Source: Thermoplasmata archaeon (GTDB taxonomy: Archaea > Thermoplasmatota > Thermoplasmata > Lutacidiplasmatales > UBA184). From it: a stretch of 43,342 bases of DNA. Under the pieces are notes generated by a model, which saw nothing but the letters and a program-made list of their open reading frames with translations, ran no database searches and was not told the origin of the DNA. Position numbers and translations under genes: made by a program. The stretch lies in contig JAJYEA010000012.1 in the NCBI GenBank assembly GCA_021790425.1, positions 1 through 43,342 on the forward strand. Direction: 5' to 3'. Shown here piece after piece: positions 24,325-34,400 of this stretch. The stretch's first letter is position 1, and the number at the start of each line of letters is the position of its first letter.

Positions 24325-24861
24325 TCAGCGGACGCTGACGCGGGTCCCCAACAGCGTGGGCAACCACATCATCTGCGGCGGGGGCCGCTCCAGCTGCCAG
24401 TAGACGGCGATGATCTCGCCCAGATGGTGCGCCTGCTCGAAGGTGGTCTGGAAGATGGCATCCTCCAGGGTGTACTTGCCTGGCATCCAGGGTGCCTTTA
24501 CCCGACGCTGGAGGGCGCGCTCATCCACTCCGGAAAGGAAACGATCGACCTCGGTCCAGACCCGGCGACGGTAGCGGGCGAGGTCGGACCAGGAGTTGAT
24601 GGACTCCTTCCGTCGGGAGGGGTCCTCGAACACGTCCCAACGGCCCTGCGCGATCGCCACGAACCATGCCTCGTGGACGTTCAGGATGTGGACCAGGGTG
24701 TCCTTGATGGAAAGATGGCCGATCCCGTGGTCCTTCGTGGCCGGTTCCCACCCCAGGCGCTGGGCGGAGCGCTCGAACGTCTCGAACACCTTCTGATCGT
24801 ACCGCATCAACCGTCGGACGGTCGCAACCTTCGAGGACGGAGGGGACGCTTTCGTCGCCAT
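24325..24861 (-). CDS. DinB-like four-helix metal-binding protein
   Basis: The helices carry the His pattern of the DinB/YfiT superfamily: HGIGHLSIKDTLVHILNVHEAWFVAI (first metal His region) and FEQAHHLGEIIAVYWQLE (the C-terminal HxxxE-like helix with His-His). W and L positions agree with the fold. Members bind Zn or Ni and include thiol-dependent transferases; most are of unknown role. 178 residues is normal. ATG start at 24859-24861. No operon partner. Confidence 0.75.
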   Translation of the reverse strand: MATKASPPSSKVATVRRLMRYDQKVFETFERSAQRLGWEPATKDHGIGHLSIKDTLVHILNVHEAWFVAIAQGRWDVFEDPSRRKESINSWSDLARYRRRVWTEVDRFLSGVDERALQRRVKAPWMPGKYTLEDAIFQTTFEQAHHLGEIIAVYWQLERPPPQMMWLPTLLGTRVSVR

Positions 24862-25031
24862 GTCCAGGCGAGGTCGCGAGCAGTGATAATCCTGCCTCTC
24901 CGATACGGGAGCTTCCGCGCGGTGACCGGGCCACGCGACGCGAGCCTACCGTAATCGCGGACGAAACTTGAGAAACCGGCCGTTCTCAGCGGAAAACCGG
25001 GGGGTCACCTATCCTTCCACTCGATGGTAGT

Positions 25032-25092
25032 CTTTAAAAGCGTCCGACGACATCTATTGTCTGACGAAAAGAGCCCAAACGTCCGACAACAT
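25032..25092 (+). promoter_or_regulatory. Promoter of the RHH-FtsZ operon with three copies of GTCyGACrA
   Basis: A TATA box (CTTTAAAA, 25032-25039) is followed by GTCCGACGACAT (25042-25053), GTCTGACGAAA (25059-25069) and GTCCGACAACAT (25081-25092), the last running into the ATG at 25091. Transcription would start near 25062, between copies, so a bound protein could block it. The RHH protein encoded immediately downstream is the likely binder. Confidence 0.68.
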
Positions 25093-25426
25093 GGGAGAGA
25101 TCTCCGAACGCGTGACCGTCCGTATCCCGCAGGAGCTGCTCGAGAAGCTCAAGGTCATCCAGCTGGCGGAGGGTCAACCGACGATCTCGGACACGATCCG
25201 TGAAGGGCTGATCCGTTACATCGAGCTCAAGCTCGCACCGGCCAACATCAAGAAGATCGTCGTGGACATCTCGAAGCAGGACAACACCCAGCTCGAGGCT
25301 CTGGTCCAGGACGGGAGCTCCGTCTCGATCGACGACGCCATTCGCTCCGCAGTACGCGAGTACGTGCGCTCCAAGCTCTACGGCTCCCGGGAAATCCAGG
25401 AAGAGACCAACTCCACGGCCACCTAG
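25091..25426 (+). CDS. Tandem ribbon-helix-helix DNA-binding protein, CdrS-like
   Basis: The 111-residue product contains two RHH units: RVTVRIPQELLEKLKVIQLAEGQPTISDTIREGLIRYIELKL (about 7-48) and KIVVDISKQDNTQLEALVQDGSSVSIDDAIRSAVREYVRSKL (about 55-97), each a short strand followed by two helices. Two units in one chain resemble the archaeal CdrS type, an RHH regulator of cell division described in haloarchaea, where it is encoded next to ftsZ2. Here an FtsZ-family gene follows after 14 bases, which supports that role. Three repeats precede it and are good candidates for its own operator. Confidence 0.8.
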   Translation: MGEISERVTVRIPQELLEKLKVIQLAEGQPTISDTIREGLIRYIELKLAPANIKKIVVDISKQDNTQLEALVQDGSSVSIDDAIRSAVREYVRSKLYGSREIQEETNSTAT

Positions 25427-25440
25427 GGGCAGCTCCGCGC

Positions 25441-26451
25441 ATGGCCACAACCGAGGAGGCGCTGAGACGGTGGGTAGAGCGTCCCCGGGCCCTCCTCGTC
25501 GGACTGGGGGGCGCGGGAACGGAGACCGTGAGCGACATCGAGGGCCCGGGACTCCCGGAGGCCATCGAGGCCCTGGCCATCAACACCGATGGCCACCACC
25601 TCTACTCGCAGAACGTCTCCCAGAAGCTCCTCTTGGGGGAGATGGAGTTACACGGCCGTGGCAGCGGGGGGGATCGGGCGGCGGTCGCGAATCTCCTCGC
25701 GAAAGAGAAGGACCGGCTCGTCTCGGTCTTCCGTCCCTACCATCTCGTGTTCCTCTTCGCCGGACTGGGGGGAGGGACCGGAAGCGCCCTGCTCCCCTTC
25801 TGCACGGCGGCCTGCCGGGAGGCAGGGGCCCTTCCGATCCCCGTGGCCATGCTTCCCTTCGAGGTGGAGCTGGAGTCCAATCCCACCCGCCGGGAGAATG
25901 CGCAGGCCACGCTGCGGGAGATGATCGCCGCCGGGGGCTTCTTCGTCGTGCTCTCCAACGAGAAGCTCCGTCGGTTCGAGTCCCAGCCGATCAAGAGCGT
26001 CTTCCAGATGCGGAGCACGTACCTCCGCCAACTCACCCTGAGCCTGATGGACATGATCGAGCACCCTTCCGAGATCAACGTGGACCTCGCACTCGTCCGC
26101 CGCCTCATCGAGGAGGCGGGGCTCTCCACGCTGATGGTGGCCCAGGGGCACATGGGCGATCCGGAGGCGCTGCTCCACCAAGCCGTCCAGGAGAGCTTCC
26201 TGGACTTCGAGATCAACGAGCCCGGCCCGGTCCTTCTCCACGTGGAGGGCGGCTCGAACCTCTCGCTCCGCACCCACCACCGGATCCTGGAGACCTTCCG
26301 GGCCGGCCTGAAGCACCCCCGCCACTTCGTCTTCGGGACGCGCATCATGAACAACCCCTCCGACGGTGTGAGAGTGACGGTCATCGTCGGGAAGCTGAAG
26401 GCCGCGACGGTCACGCGGCTGGTCCAGTCGAGCGGGGCTCGCCAGGGGTGA
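25441..26451 (+). CDS. FtsZ-family (tubulin/FtsZ GTPase) protein with an altered T7 loop
   Basis: The N-terminal Rossmann part is LLVGLGGAGTETVSDI, then AINTDGHHL. The tubulin signature is AGLGGGTGSALLPF (Gly108-Ser115). SNPTRRENA agrees with the FtsZ region after the signature. The catalytic T7 loop, NxDxxD in FtsZ, reads NVDLAL (213-218): Asn and the first Asp are kept, but the second Asp, needed for GTP hydrolysis on the neighbouring subunit, is Leu. At 336 residues it is shorter than typical FtsZ and lacks an obvious C-terminal tail peptide. GTP binding and perhaps stable filaments are expected; the hydrolysis defect is inference. It is co-transcribed with the CdrS-like gene. Confidence 0.83.
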   Translation: MATTEEALRRWVERPRALLVGLGGAGTETVSDIEGPGLPEAIEALAINTDGHHLYSQNVSQKLLLGEMELHGRGSGGDRAAVANLLAKEKDRLVSVFRPYHLVFLFAGLGGGTGSALLPFCTAACREAGALPIPVAMLPFEVELESNPTRRENAQATLREMIAAGGFFVVLSNEKLRRFESQPIKSVFQMRSTYLRQLTLSLMDMIEHPSEINVDLALVRRLIEEAGLSTLMVAQGHMGDPEALLHQAVQESFLDFEINEPGPVLLHVEGGSNLSLRTHHRILETFRAGLKHPRHFVFGTRIMNNPSDGVRVTVIVGKLKAATVTRLVQSSGARQG

Positions 26452-26470
26452 GGGGCTTCCGCGCGCCAGA

Positions 26471-26477
26471 TTAAATA
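26471..26477 (+). promoter_or_regulatory. TATA box of tRNA-Glu(CTC)
   Basis: TTAAATA lies 41-47 bases before the mature tRNA 5' end, suitable for a short 5' leader processed by RNase P. Confidence 0.6.
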
Positions 26478-26517
26478 GCCTCGTGGGTCTCGCCGGGGCT
26501 CGCAGGCCGAACCGAGT

Positions 26518-26590
26518 GCTCCCGTAGTCTAGTGGTCAAGGATAGAGGCCTCTCGAGCCTCTGACGCGGGTTCAAATCCCGCCGGGAGCA
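26518..26590 (+). tRNA. tRNA-Glu (anticodon CTC)
   Basis: Acceptor GCTCCCG (26518-26524) pairs with CGGGAGC (26583-26589), discriminator A26590, no CCA. D-arm 26527-26543; anticodon stem GAGGC/GCCTC around CTCTCGA (26550-26556), anticodon 26552-26554 CTC with normal U33; T-stem GCGGG/CCCGC around TTCAAAT. Its 3' end is the likely integration target: the last 22 bases plus two flanking bases recur at 28090-28113. Confidence 0.95.
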
Positions 26591-26592
26591 TG
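26569..26592 (+). repeat. att-like core, copy 1 (tRNA-Glu 3' end)
   Basis: GGTTCAAATCCCGCCGGGAG then CATG: T-arm, acceptor strand, discriminator and two following bases. It matches 28090-28113 with one mismatch, and its 26576-26591 part matches 43206-43221 with one mismatch. Confidence 0.75.
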
Positions 26593-26764
26593 ATAAATCT
26601 TATGTCATTTTCGCATGGATTTGAACCAACATCGGTGAGAAACTCGAGGATTCTAAGCGTTGGTACTTGCACGCCCTCTCGAGTACGGGGAAAACGGGTG
26701 GGTAACAATCTATTGGGGTTGGAACAGCACGGGGGGATTTCACCCACAAAGAAGGGATCAGTGG

Positions 26765-27202
26765 CTATGGGTGCTCTGAACTCGCTTGGCTGGAGGAACC
26801 TGCTGACGGTCCAGAAAGACGCCTTCCTTGGTTGATAACCATCACTCCCAGAATCAATCCAGTGACCGTCCCAGCTAGGAAGAAACCGATAAACGAAGTG
26901 ACTAGGCCCGACACCGCTACGAGGAGGATGACGAGCCCAGAGAGAATGCCGGGCTTCGGGCGGTAGGTGGCAACCACGCCGAGCCCCATCAACACGAGCG
27001 GATCAAGAATGCCGACTACCCCCAGACCTTCGAGCGTTCCTCCCCTCAACCCGAACACAACAGCGTTTCCAGCGAAGCCGAGGTAGGCTTGAAACAACCC
27101 TCCAGACATGAGAAAGAAACTGGCCAGATAGGTTAGTATCCCGATTCGACCCGGACGAAGATTCGTGTCAGACTGCAATTGTAGGCTGATGACCGAAGCC
27201 AT
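26765..27202 (-). CDS. Small polytopic membrane protein, unknown function
   Basis: About 145 residues with four hydrophobic segments: IGILTYLASFFLMSGGLFQAYLGF, GVVGILDPLVLMGLGVVATY, ILSGLVILLVAVSGLVTSFIGFF and AGTVTGLILGVMVI, with short loops and a polar Ser-rich C-terminal tail. This resembles DUF6114-type four-helix proteins, without a known role. The ATG at 27200-27202 is chosen since a TATA-like GGTAAAGAT lies about 31 bases upstream; a frame from 27226 is longer by eight residues. It sits just inside the island next to the tRNA. Confidence 0.65.
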   Translation of the reverse strand: MASVISLQLQSDTNLRPGRIGILTYLASFFLMSGGLFQAYLGFAGNAVVFGLRGGTLEGLGVVGILDPLVLMGLGVVATYRPKPGILSGLVILLVAVSGLVTSFIGFFLAGTVTGLILGVMVINQGRRLSGPSAGSSSQASSEHP

Positions 27203-27522
27203 TGAATAGTTGGCAGAGAGCACCAACTATCTTTACCTATCCACTCCACATTACCTGACCTCTCTTGACCAGGCGGGAAACGCCTGATATGTTTCAGCAC
27301 GGAGTTCAAGCGAGAACGCTGACGTTTTGGTCCTGATCAGAAACCATCCTTAACCCCGAGGCGGGCCCCCTGGGGAGCCGCCTCGCACTGCCAGGGTTTC
27401 GATCGATAGGGATTTCTGGTCGGTGGGGGGGAGGGGTGACAGGGGCCCCTCTCGTTGTGGGCCGTGCATGAGACCCTGGATGAGCTGCGGGGCCACAGTA
27501 GCTTTGTGAGAGGCCATCGGAA

Positions 27523-27549
27523 AGGCTTAAGGCAATTGTAGCAATTGTC
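27523..27549 (+). promoter_or_regulatory. Promoter and tandem operator of the RelE-type toxin-antitoxin pair
   Basis: TATA-like GGCTTAAGG (27524-27532) is followed at once by two 9-base direct repeats, GCAATTGTA (27532-27540) and GCAATTGTC (27541-27549), each holding the palindrome CAATTG. The antitoxin ATG is at 27559. This is the usual layout for autorepression by the antitoxin. Confidence 0.65.
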
Positions 27550-27558
27550 CATGTTGCC

Positions 27559-27774
27559 ATGGCCGGTGACGTGACTACCATCACGATCCCATCAGAGGTG
27601 CTCCGCCGCCTCAAGCTCTACAAGACCGGGGGAAGAACCTACAGCGAAGTGTTGGAGGAGTTCATGGATGCGGTTCCCCCGAAGGCATTTCTTGAGTGGG
27701 CAGAGCGCGAGCTTCAGAAGCCAACCGTCCCCTATCTTGAATTTCGCAAGACGGCCCTTTCCAAGAGCCGATAG
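27559..27774 (+). CDS. Antitoxin, RHH/VapB-like
   Basis: The 71-residue protein has the N-terminal TTITIPSEVLRRLKLYKTGGRTYSEVLEEFM, a strand-helix-helix DNA-binding element, and a charged C-terminal arm (WAERELQKPTVPYLEFRK) that would wrap the toxin. The antitoxin role rests on this and on the RelE-like gene that starts immediately after its stop. Two CAATTG-containing repeats upstream are its likely operator. Confidence 0.78.
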   Translation: MAGDVTTITIPSEVLRRLKLYKTGGRTYSEVLEEFMDAVPPKAFLEWAERELQKPTVPYLEFRKTALSKSR

Positions 27775-28050
27775 ATGGTTCTCGTCACCCTAACTTCTGA
27801 GGGGCAAACATCCTTCCGAAAGCTCCCTCCTTCAGTGCGTGAGGGCTACGATCAGCTCCTGATGCAATTCATAGAGGCTCGGAGGCTCACCCTGCCCGGG
27901 GAATGGAACTGCCACCAACTTGAAGGTGGGCGGCAGCTCTGGACCTTGAAGTTGGGCCCCTATCGTGGTATCTTCCGATGGGATGGCTTTGAGGCAAGGT
28001 TCGTGCGGTTCGGCCATTTCACCACGGTCTACACTCGGCTTCCAAAGTAG
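27775..28050 (+). CDS. RelE/ParE-family toxin
   Basis: The 91 residues show the RelE/ParE fold pattern: FRKLPPSVREGYDQLL (N-terminal helices), WNCHQLEGGRQLWTLKLGPYRGIFRWDG (the LWtLK.GpYR strand pair typical of the family) and FVRFGHFTTVYTRL (the last strand with GHxxxVY). RelE members cut mRNA in the ribosomal A site; ParE members inhibit gyrase. The GH..VY ending favours RelE-like, but this is not certain. The gene begins with no gap after the antitoxin, so the two are co-translated. Confidence 0.83.
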   Translation: MVLVTLTSEGQTSFRKLPPSVREGYDQLLMQFIEARRLTLPGEWNCHQLEGGRQLWTLKLGPYRGIFRWDGFEARFVRFGHFTTVYTRLPK

Positions 28051-28075
28051 GAGAGTCTGCGCGGGGACCGCTGGG

Positions 28076-28113
28076 TTTGAACCAAGGTTGGTTCAAATAC
28101 CGCCGGGAGCATG
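28076..28113 (+). repeat. att-like site, copy 2, with a 10-bp palindrome
   Basis: TTTGAACCAA (28076-28085) and its exact reverse complement TTGGTTCAAA (28088-28097) flank GG; the right arm runs into the tRNA-like core ending at 28113. The core 28090-28113 is 23/24 identical to 26569-26592. It lies directly after the toxin gene. Confidence 0.75.
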
Positions 28114-28503
28114 GCCACTGGTCTAAGCATTCACTGTACCGGTCCCCATCGGAGAAGTGGGCGGTCGAGGCGAAGCCCCTTCCAGCGCAATTCCCACGTG
28201 AAGGACTTCGATGCAGGCGGCTAACCGAGCGCTTGACCTGGGTTATCAGAAGCCCACTGAAGAAGCGATCCGCAACCGCGGGCACATCTGCGTCATCATG
28301 AAGGAAGTTGTCAGCTGGTTCTGCTTGGTGTCCCGCGAGAGAGTCCCGGTGAAAGCGAGTTGTAATCAATCATTACTCTGCAGGTGGGGTGTGTGAGGCC
28401 CTTGCCATTTCCCATGTGCATCTTGACGTGGGGCGGGAGTGAATCAAGACTGCAGACCGCCTTAGAGACGCTTCTTTAAACTCCAGTCGCTCTCCCTTCG
28501 GTG
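28114..28503. other. Non-coding stretch before the hsd operon
   Basis: 390 bases between the att-like copy and hsdM. Short frames exist on both strands, none with a recognisable motif; a decayed gene remnant is possible. The right end holds the hsd promoter. Confidence 0.5.
28473..28480 (+). promoter_or_regulatory. TATA box of the hsd operon
   Basis: TCTTTAAA centred at 28477; 26 bases on is 28503, at the hsdM ATG (28504), predicting a leaderless operon mRNA. Confidence 0.68.
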
Positions 28504-30069
28504 ATGGCTCGGAGGGAGGGGGAAGGGCGGGGGGAGTCCAATGGGACCGGAAGCGCCAACCTCGGCTTCGAGCGGACCATGTGGGCCGCTGCCGACAAGC
28601 TTCGGGGCTCGATGGACGCCGCCGAATACAAGCATGTTGTCCTCGGCCTGGTGTTCTTGAAGTACATCTCGGATGCCTTCCAGGAGCACCAAGTGAGCCT
28701 CGCCAAGAGCTACCCCGACGAGGCCGAGGACCGGGACTCCTACTCCGCCGAGGGTGTGTTCTGGGTCCCGAAGGAGGCGAGGTGGTCCCACCTCCAAGCC
28801 AACGCCAAGCAGCCAACCATCGGGAAACTTGTCGATGACGCAATGGATGCCATCGAGCGGGAGAACCCGACGCTGAAGGGGGTTCTTCCCAAGGACTACG
28901 CCCGTGCTTCCCTCGACAAGCAAAGGCTCGGCGAAATCATTGACTTGGTCGGAACCATCGGGCTGGGGGACAAGGAGAACCGCTCGAAGGACATCCTGGG
29001 GCGGGTCTACGAGTACTTCCTAGGCCAGTTCGCCTCTGCCGAGGGGAAGAAGGGCGGAGAATTTTACACCCCACGCTGCGTCGTCCGCCTTCTGGTCGAG
29101 ATGATCGAGCCGTTCAAGGGCCGGGTCTACGACCCGTGTTGCGGCTCAAGCGGGATGTTCGTCCAGAGCGAGGAGTTCATCAAGGAGCATGGCGGCAAGC
29201 TCGGGGACATCTCCATCTACGGTCAGGAGTCCAACCCGACCACTTGGAAGCTTGCCAAGATGAACCTGGCCATCCGGGGGATCGAGGCGAACCTGGGAAC
29301 GCACAATGCGGACACGTTTCGGAACGACCTCCACAAGGACATGAAGGCCGACTTCATCCTGGCGAACCCCCCGTTCAACATGAGCGACTGGGGCGGGGAG
29401 GGACTCAACGACGACGTGCGGTGGAAGTACGGGGTCCCTCCTCCCCGGAACGCCAACTACGCCTGGATCGAGCACATGATCCACCACCTTGCGCCCGGCG
29501 GGATTGCCGGGTTCGTGATGGCCAATGGTTCTATGTCATCACAGTCGAGTGGTGAGGGGGAGATTAGGAAGGCGCTCGTCCAAGCCGACCTTGTTGACTG
29601 TATGATCGCACTTCCAGGGCAGCTGTTCTACGGCTCGATGATCCCTGCCTGTCTCTGGTTCCTAGCACGGGACAAGGGGAACGGAAAGCTTAGGGACAGA
29701 CGCAAGCGAATCCTCTTCATCGACGCCCGCAAGATGGGGAACCTCATTGACAGAAGACACCGCGAACTTTCTGACGAGGAGATATCGAGAATCTCAACGA
29801 CGTTTCACGCTTGGCGAGGAAAGGAGGAAACGTCAAAATACGAGGACGCCGCCGGTTTTTGCAAGTCCGTGACGCTCGAAGATGTCGAGGCGCACGGATT
29901 CGTGTTAACGCCTGGGAGGTATGTCGGCTCCGAAGAAGAAGAGAACAATGGAGAACCGTTCCAGGACAGGATGGCGCGGCTGACTGAAACGCTTGAGAAA
30001 GATTTTGCAGAGTCCGCGCGACTCGGTGAGCAGATTAGAGCGAATCTTCGGTCCTTAGGAAAAGGCTGA
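28504..30069 (+). CDS. hsdM: Type I restriction-modification DNA methyltransferase subunit
   Basis: N6-adenine methyltransferase subunit of a type I system. The N-terminal HsdM helical domain ([32 protein letters not shown]) is followed by the SAM-binding motif [11 protein letters not shown] (about 210-219) after [17 protein letters not shown], and the catalytic NPPF (288-291). Length (521) is normal. The ATG is at 28504; a GTG just before it is in frame. HsdS starts one base after the stop. Base composition is intermediate between core and the later island genes. Confidence 0.96.
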   Translation: MARREGEGRGESNGTGSANLGFERTMWAAADKLRGSMDAAEYKHVVLGLVFLKYISDAFQEHQVSLAKSYPDEAEDRDSYSAEGVFWVPKEARWSHLQANAKQPTIGKLVDDAMDAIERENPTLKGVLPKDYARASLDKQRLGEIIDLVGTIGLGDKENRSKDILGRVYEYFLGQFASAEGKKGGEFYTPRCVVRLLVEMIEPFKGRVYDPCCGSSGMFVQSEEFIKEHGGKLGDISIYGQESNPTTWKLAKMNLAIRGIEANLGTHNADTFRNDLHKDMKADFILANPPFNMSDWGGEGLNDDVRWKYGVPPPRNANYAWIEHMIHHLAPGGIAGFVMANGSMSSQSSGEGEIRKALVQADLVDCMIALPGQLFYGSMIPACLWFLARDKGNGKLRDRRKRILFIDARKMGNLIDRRHRELSDEEISRISTTFHAWRGKEETSKYEDAAGFCKSVTLEDVEAHGFVLTPGRYVGSEEEENNGEPFQDRMARLTETLEKDFAESARLGEQIRANLRSLGKG

Positions 30070-30070
30070 C

Positions 30071-31405
30071 GTGTCAGGCAACACGGGCAGGCATCAACAG
30101 CAGATGGGCAGATACGAGTGGGCTCGCTACGAACTTGGGACCCTCACGGCAGTCCCAATTCGAAGCGGTACTTACGTTCCAAAGAGCCAGCGAGGGAGAG
30201 GCTCGAAACTAGTCAACATGGGTGAGTTGTTCGCGAACCCCAGACTCTTTGATATCGAGATGGAACGCGTCCCCATCTCCGAAACGGACAGATTGCGTTT
30301 TGAGCTCCAAGAAGGAGATTTGTTATTTGCACGCCGTTCCATGATTGGGACGGGCGCAAGTCAGTGCTCCATCGTGCGTGCGCTCGAGCATGGCTCGGTG
30401 TTCGACTCTTCGCTGATCCGGGTCCGTGTTAACTGCTCACTTCTCGACCCGCAATTCCTGTACTATTTCTTCTGGTCTCCCGAAGGTAGAGCGGAGGTAG
30501 ACTCTATTGGTCGACACGGCCCGATTTCTGGAATTACGGGGAGGGACCTTGCAACACTTCCAATCCCCGTGCCCGTCATTGAAGAACAGCGTGCCATCGC
30601 GCGCATTCTCGGCACCCTCGACGACAAGATCGAGCTCAACCACCGAGTAAACCAGGCGCTGGAAGACCTCTGCAGCATCCTGTTCAAATTCTGGTTCGTG
30701 GACTTTGGACCCGTCCGTGCGAAAGCTGAGGGACGCTGGAGGAAGGGCAAGAGTCTGTTAGGGATGCCTGCCGACATGTGGGACCTCTGGCCGAGCGAGT
30801 TCCAGCAGTCTGAGATTGGTGAAGTGCCGAAAGGATGGTCGGTAGAAGGCCTGTCAGGAATTGGGCATTTTCAGAATGGGCTTGCGTGCCAACGCTTTCC
30901 CCCACAGGATGGCAGGGCTCTTCCAGTCCTCAAGATTTCCGAACTTCGCTCCGGTACACTTAGAGGGGCGGATGTGGCCTCTGCTGATGTTCCGAAGGAC
31001 TACGTCACCACGGATGGAGACCTGATCTTCTCATGGTCGGGAAGCCTCGAAGTGAAGTTCTGGTACGGAGGCAAGGCTGTTCTGAACCAACATCTCTTCA
31101 AGGTTACTTCGGAAGCGTATCCATTGTGGTTCTGCCACGGTTGGTTGCTTGAGCGCCTCGAGGAGTTCCGGGCGATAGCGGAAGACAAGGCGACGACCAT
31201 GGGGCATATCCAGAGACGGCATCTCGATGAAGCATTGGTCGTTGTGCCCCCGAGAGTTGTCCTCACAGCGGCTAGCGTTGTCCTCACTCCATTGAGGGAA
31301 CTAATCTTAGCTGGGGAACTTGAGAGTCGAACACTTACTGACTTGCGAGACACCCTCCTCCCCAAGCTCCTTTCAGGGGAAGTTCGAGTCAAGGTGGACG
31401 CATGA
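30071..31405 (+). CDS. hsdS: Type I restriction-modification specificity subunit
   Basis: Two target-recognition domains separated by conserved helical spacers: the first (about 15-170) ends in [41 protein letters not shown], the classical HsdS spacer; the second (about 240-400) ends in LVVVPPRVV and the helix [33 protein letters not shown]. The two domains would each read half of a split target sequence, which cannot be deduced. The GTG start is at 30071, one base after hsdM; the stop overlaps hsdR (ATGA). The domains look unlike each other, as expected for an asymmetric target. Confidence 0.94.
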   Translation: MSGNTGRHQQQMGRYEWARYELGTLTAVPIRSGTYVPKSQRGRGSKLVNMGELFANPRLFDIEMERVPISETDRLRFELQEGDLLFARRSMIGTGASQCSIVRALEHGSVFDSSLIRVRVNCSLLDPQFLYYFFWSPEGRAEVDSIGRHGPISGITGRDLATLPIPVPVIEEQRAIARILGTLDDKIELNHRVNQALEDLCSILFKFWFVDFGPVRAKAEGRWRKGKSLLGMPADMWDLWPSEFQQSEIGEVPKGWSVEGLSGIGHFQNGLACQRFPPQDGRALPVLKISELRSGTLRGADVASADVPKDYVTTDGDLIFSWSGSLEVKFWYGGKAVLNQHLFKVTSEAYPLWFCHGWLLERLEEFRAIAEDKATTMGHIQRRHLDEALVVVPPRVVLTAASVVLTPLRELILAGELESRTLTDLRDTLLPKLLSGEVRVKVDA

Positions 31406-34400
31406 CCGAAAACCCCTCGCCTGCCTTCCGTGAGGACACCGTGGAGCAAGCGACCCTCGGCTATTTCCGTGACCTGGGCTACGACACCAAGTTCGGCCCC
31501 GACATTGCACCAGATGGCGGGTTCAAGGAACGAGGGAACTGGAACGATGTCGTCTTGGCTGGAAGGCTTCGGGCCGCTATTGACCGCCTCAACCCCCACC
31601 TCACAGAAGATGCCAAAGGGGATGCCTTCCGGAAGGTTCTCCGCTCCGAGAGCCCCAGCCTGGTTGTAACCAACCGCCGCTTCCACGACTTCCTCGCAAG
31701 TGGGGTAGACGTTGAGACTCGTAGAGATGGGGGTCGCATCGCCGGGGACAAGGCCTGGCTGGCCGACTACGACCATCCCGAGAACAACGATTGGCTAGTC
31801 GTGAACCAGCTAGCCGTGATTGAGAACGGGCACAGCCGAAGACCCGACATTGTCGTCTACCTCAACGGGCTCCCCATAGCCGTCTTTGAACTCAAGAACC
31901 CCGCCGATGAGGATGCTACAATCTGGACAGCATATGCTCAACTCCAGACCTACCAAGCCGAGATCCCCTCCCTCTTCCACCCCAACGAGTTGCTGGTGGT
32001 CTCTGATGGGGTCGAGGCGAGGCTTGGTTGTCTGACCTCAAGCCGGGAGCGGTTCATGCCCTGGCGAACCATTGACGGCAAGGAGGTACCCCCCAAGGGC
32101 ACGCTTGAGTTGGAAACTCTCATCCGGGGGGTGTTCGAGAAGGTACGACTCCTCGACCTCCTACGCAACTTCGTGGTGTTCGAGGACGATGGCGGGGCCA
32201 TCTCGAAGAAGGTCGCAGCCTACCACCAGTTTCGTGCGGTGAACCGGGCGGTCGAGGCCACCGTCAAGGCCGCCTCGATGAAGGGTGACAAGAGGGTGGG
32301 GGTGGTCTGGCACACCCAAGGTTCCGGTAAGAGCCTCACCATGACGTTCTACGCCTCCAAGATCGCCCGCCATCCCCCCCTTGCGAACCCTACCCTCGTA
32401 GTCCTGACAGACCGCAACGACCTTGACGGGCAACTTTTCGGCAAGTTCTCGGTCTGCCATTCCCTTCTACGCCAGACTCCCGTTCAGGCCGAGGGTCGTG
32501 ATGACCTGAAGCGACGTCTCAAGATAGCGTCCGGTGGGATCGTGTTCACCACGATTCAGAAGTTCTTGCCTGAGAAGGGCGAGAAGTACCCCCTCCTCAC
32601 TGATCGGAGGAATGTCATCGTCATTGCAGACGAAGCCCACCGGAGTCAATACGATTTCATCGATGGGTTTGCCCGGCACATGAGGGAGGCACTTCCCAAC
32701 GCCTCCTTTCTCGGGTTCACAGGTACCCCCATCGAGAAGGCGGACCGCAACACACGGGCGGTCTTCGGAGACTACATAGACATCTACGACATGCACAGGG
32801 CCGCCGAGGACGGTGCCACCGTCACGATCTACTACGAGGGACGACTCGCCCGGCTGGAACTCAAGAAGGCGGAGGTCCCCCGGATCGACCCCCAGTTTGA
32901 CGATGTCACAGAGGGAGAGGAGGAAGAAACAAAGGAGGACCTCAAGCACAAGTGGGCGCAACTGGAGGCGATGGTCGGAACCCCACACCGTCTGCGCCTC
33001 CTCGCCAAGGACATAGTGGACCACTTCGAAAACCGCTTAGAGTCGCTGGATGGCAAGGCGATGGTGGTCTGTATGAGCCGCCGTATCTGCGTCGCCCTCT
33101 TCAACGAGATCCGGAGGTTGCGGCCCGAGTGGACTGACCCGGACGATACCAAGGGGTCGCTGAAGGTGGTGATGACTGGATCAGCTCACGACCCACTTGA
33201 GTGGCAAGGGCACATCCACAACAAGCAACACAGGGAGGCGCTCGCCACCCGCTTCCGCGACCCCACGGACCCGTTCAAGCTGGTCATCGTCCGGGACATG
33301 TGGCTGACCGGCTTTGACGCTCCGTCTCTGCACACGATGTATGTCGACAAGCCGATGCGGGGACATGGCCTGATGCAGACCATTGCCAGGGTCAACCGAG
33401 TCTTCAAGGACAAGCCTGGGGGCCTCATTGTCGACTACCTGGGGATAGCCGATGAACTCCGGCGAGCACTGGCGGAGTACTCCGACAAAGACAAGATGAT
33501 GGCCGGGGTGCCAGTCGAGGAGGCGGTCCGTCTCATGCAGAAGCACTACGAGATCGTGCGGGACATGTACTACGGTTTCGACTGGAAGCCCTTCTTCTCG
33601 GGAACCCCCCATGAGAGAGTCGCGGTCATCCCTAGAGCCATGCAGCATGTCATTGGGCTGGAAGACGGGGAGAAACGGTATCTCAAGGCGGTCACCGACC
33701 TCTCGAAGGCCTTTGCCTTGTCGGTACCTGATGAGAGGGCTCTGGCGATCCGAGACGATGTGGGCTTCTTTCAGGCCGTCCGGGCGGCCTTGGCCAAGGC
33801 TACAGTCGAAGGGCGCAAGACCCCAGAGGAGCTTGACAGCGCCGTCCGCCAGATCGTGTCGAGGGCTGTGGTCTCTGACGATGTCGTCGACATCTTCACT
33901 GCGGCGGGGCTCAAGAAGCCCGAACTCTCGATCTTCTCGGACGAGTTCCTAGATGAGGTCCAACGCCTGCCGTACCGGAACCTTGCCTTGGAGGTTCTCC
34001 GAAAGCTGCTCAATGACGAGACCAAGGCCTGGTCACAGCGCAACCTGGTCCTGGGACGGAAGTTCTCCGAGATGCTGGAGCAGACGATCCGGAAGTACCA
34101 GAACCGAACCATGGACGCAGCCGAGGTGATCTCTTCGCTGGTTGCCCTCGCAAAGGACATGAAGGCGGCCAGGGAGCGGGGCGCCAAACTTGGACTATCT
34201 CAAGAGGAAGAGGCGTTCTACGACGCCCTCATCTCCGCTGACGCTTCCGCATTGGGGGTGTTGGGTGACGAGACATTGCGGGACATCGCCAAGCAGCTGG
34301 TCGAGACCGTGCGCAAGAACGTGAGCATCGACTGGACAGTGAAGGAGACCGTACGAGCGAAGCTTCGGGTAATGGTCAAGCGAGTGCTGAAGGACCGAGG

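Noticed and set aside
28211-28396. Short frame after the att-like copy as an integrase remnant
   Set aside because: No box II or tyrosine motif; cannot be told from chance.
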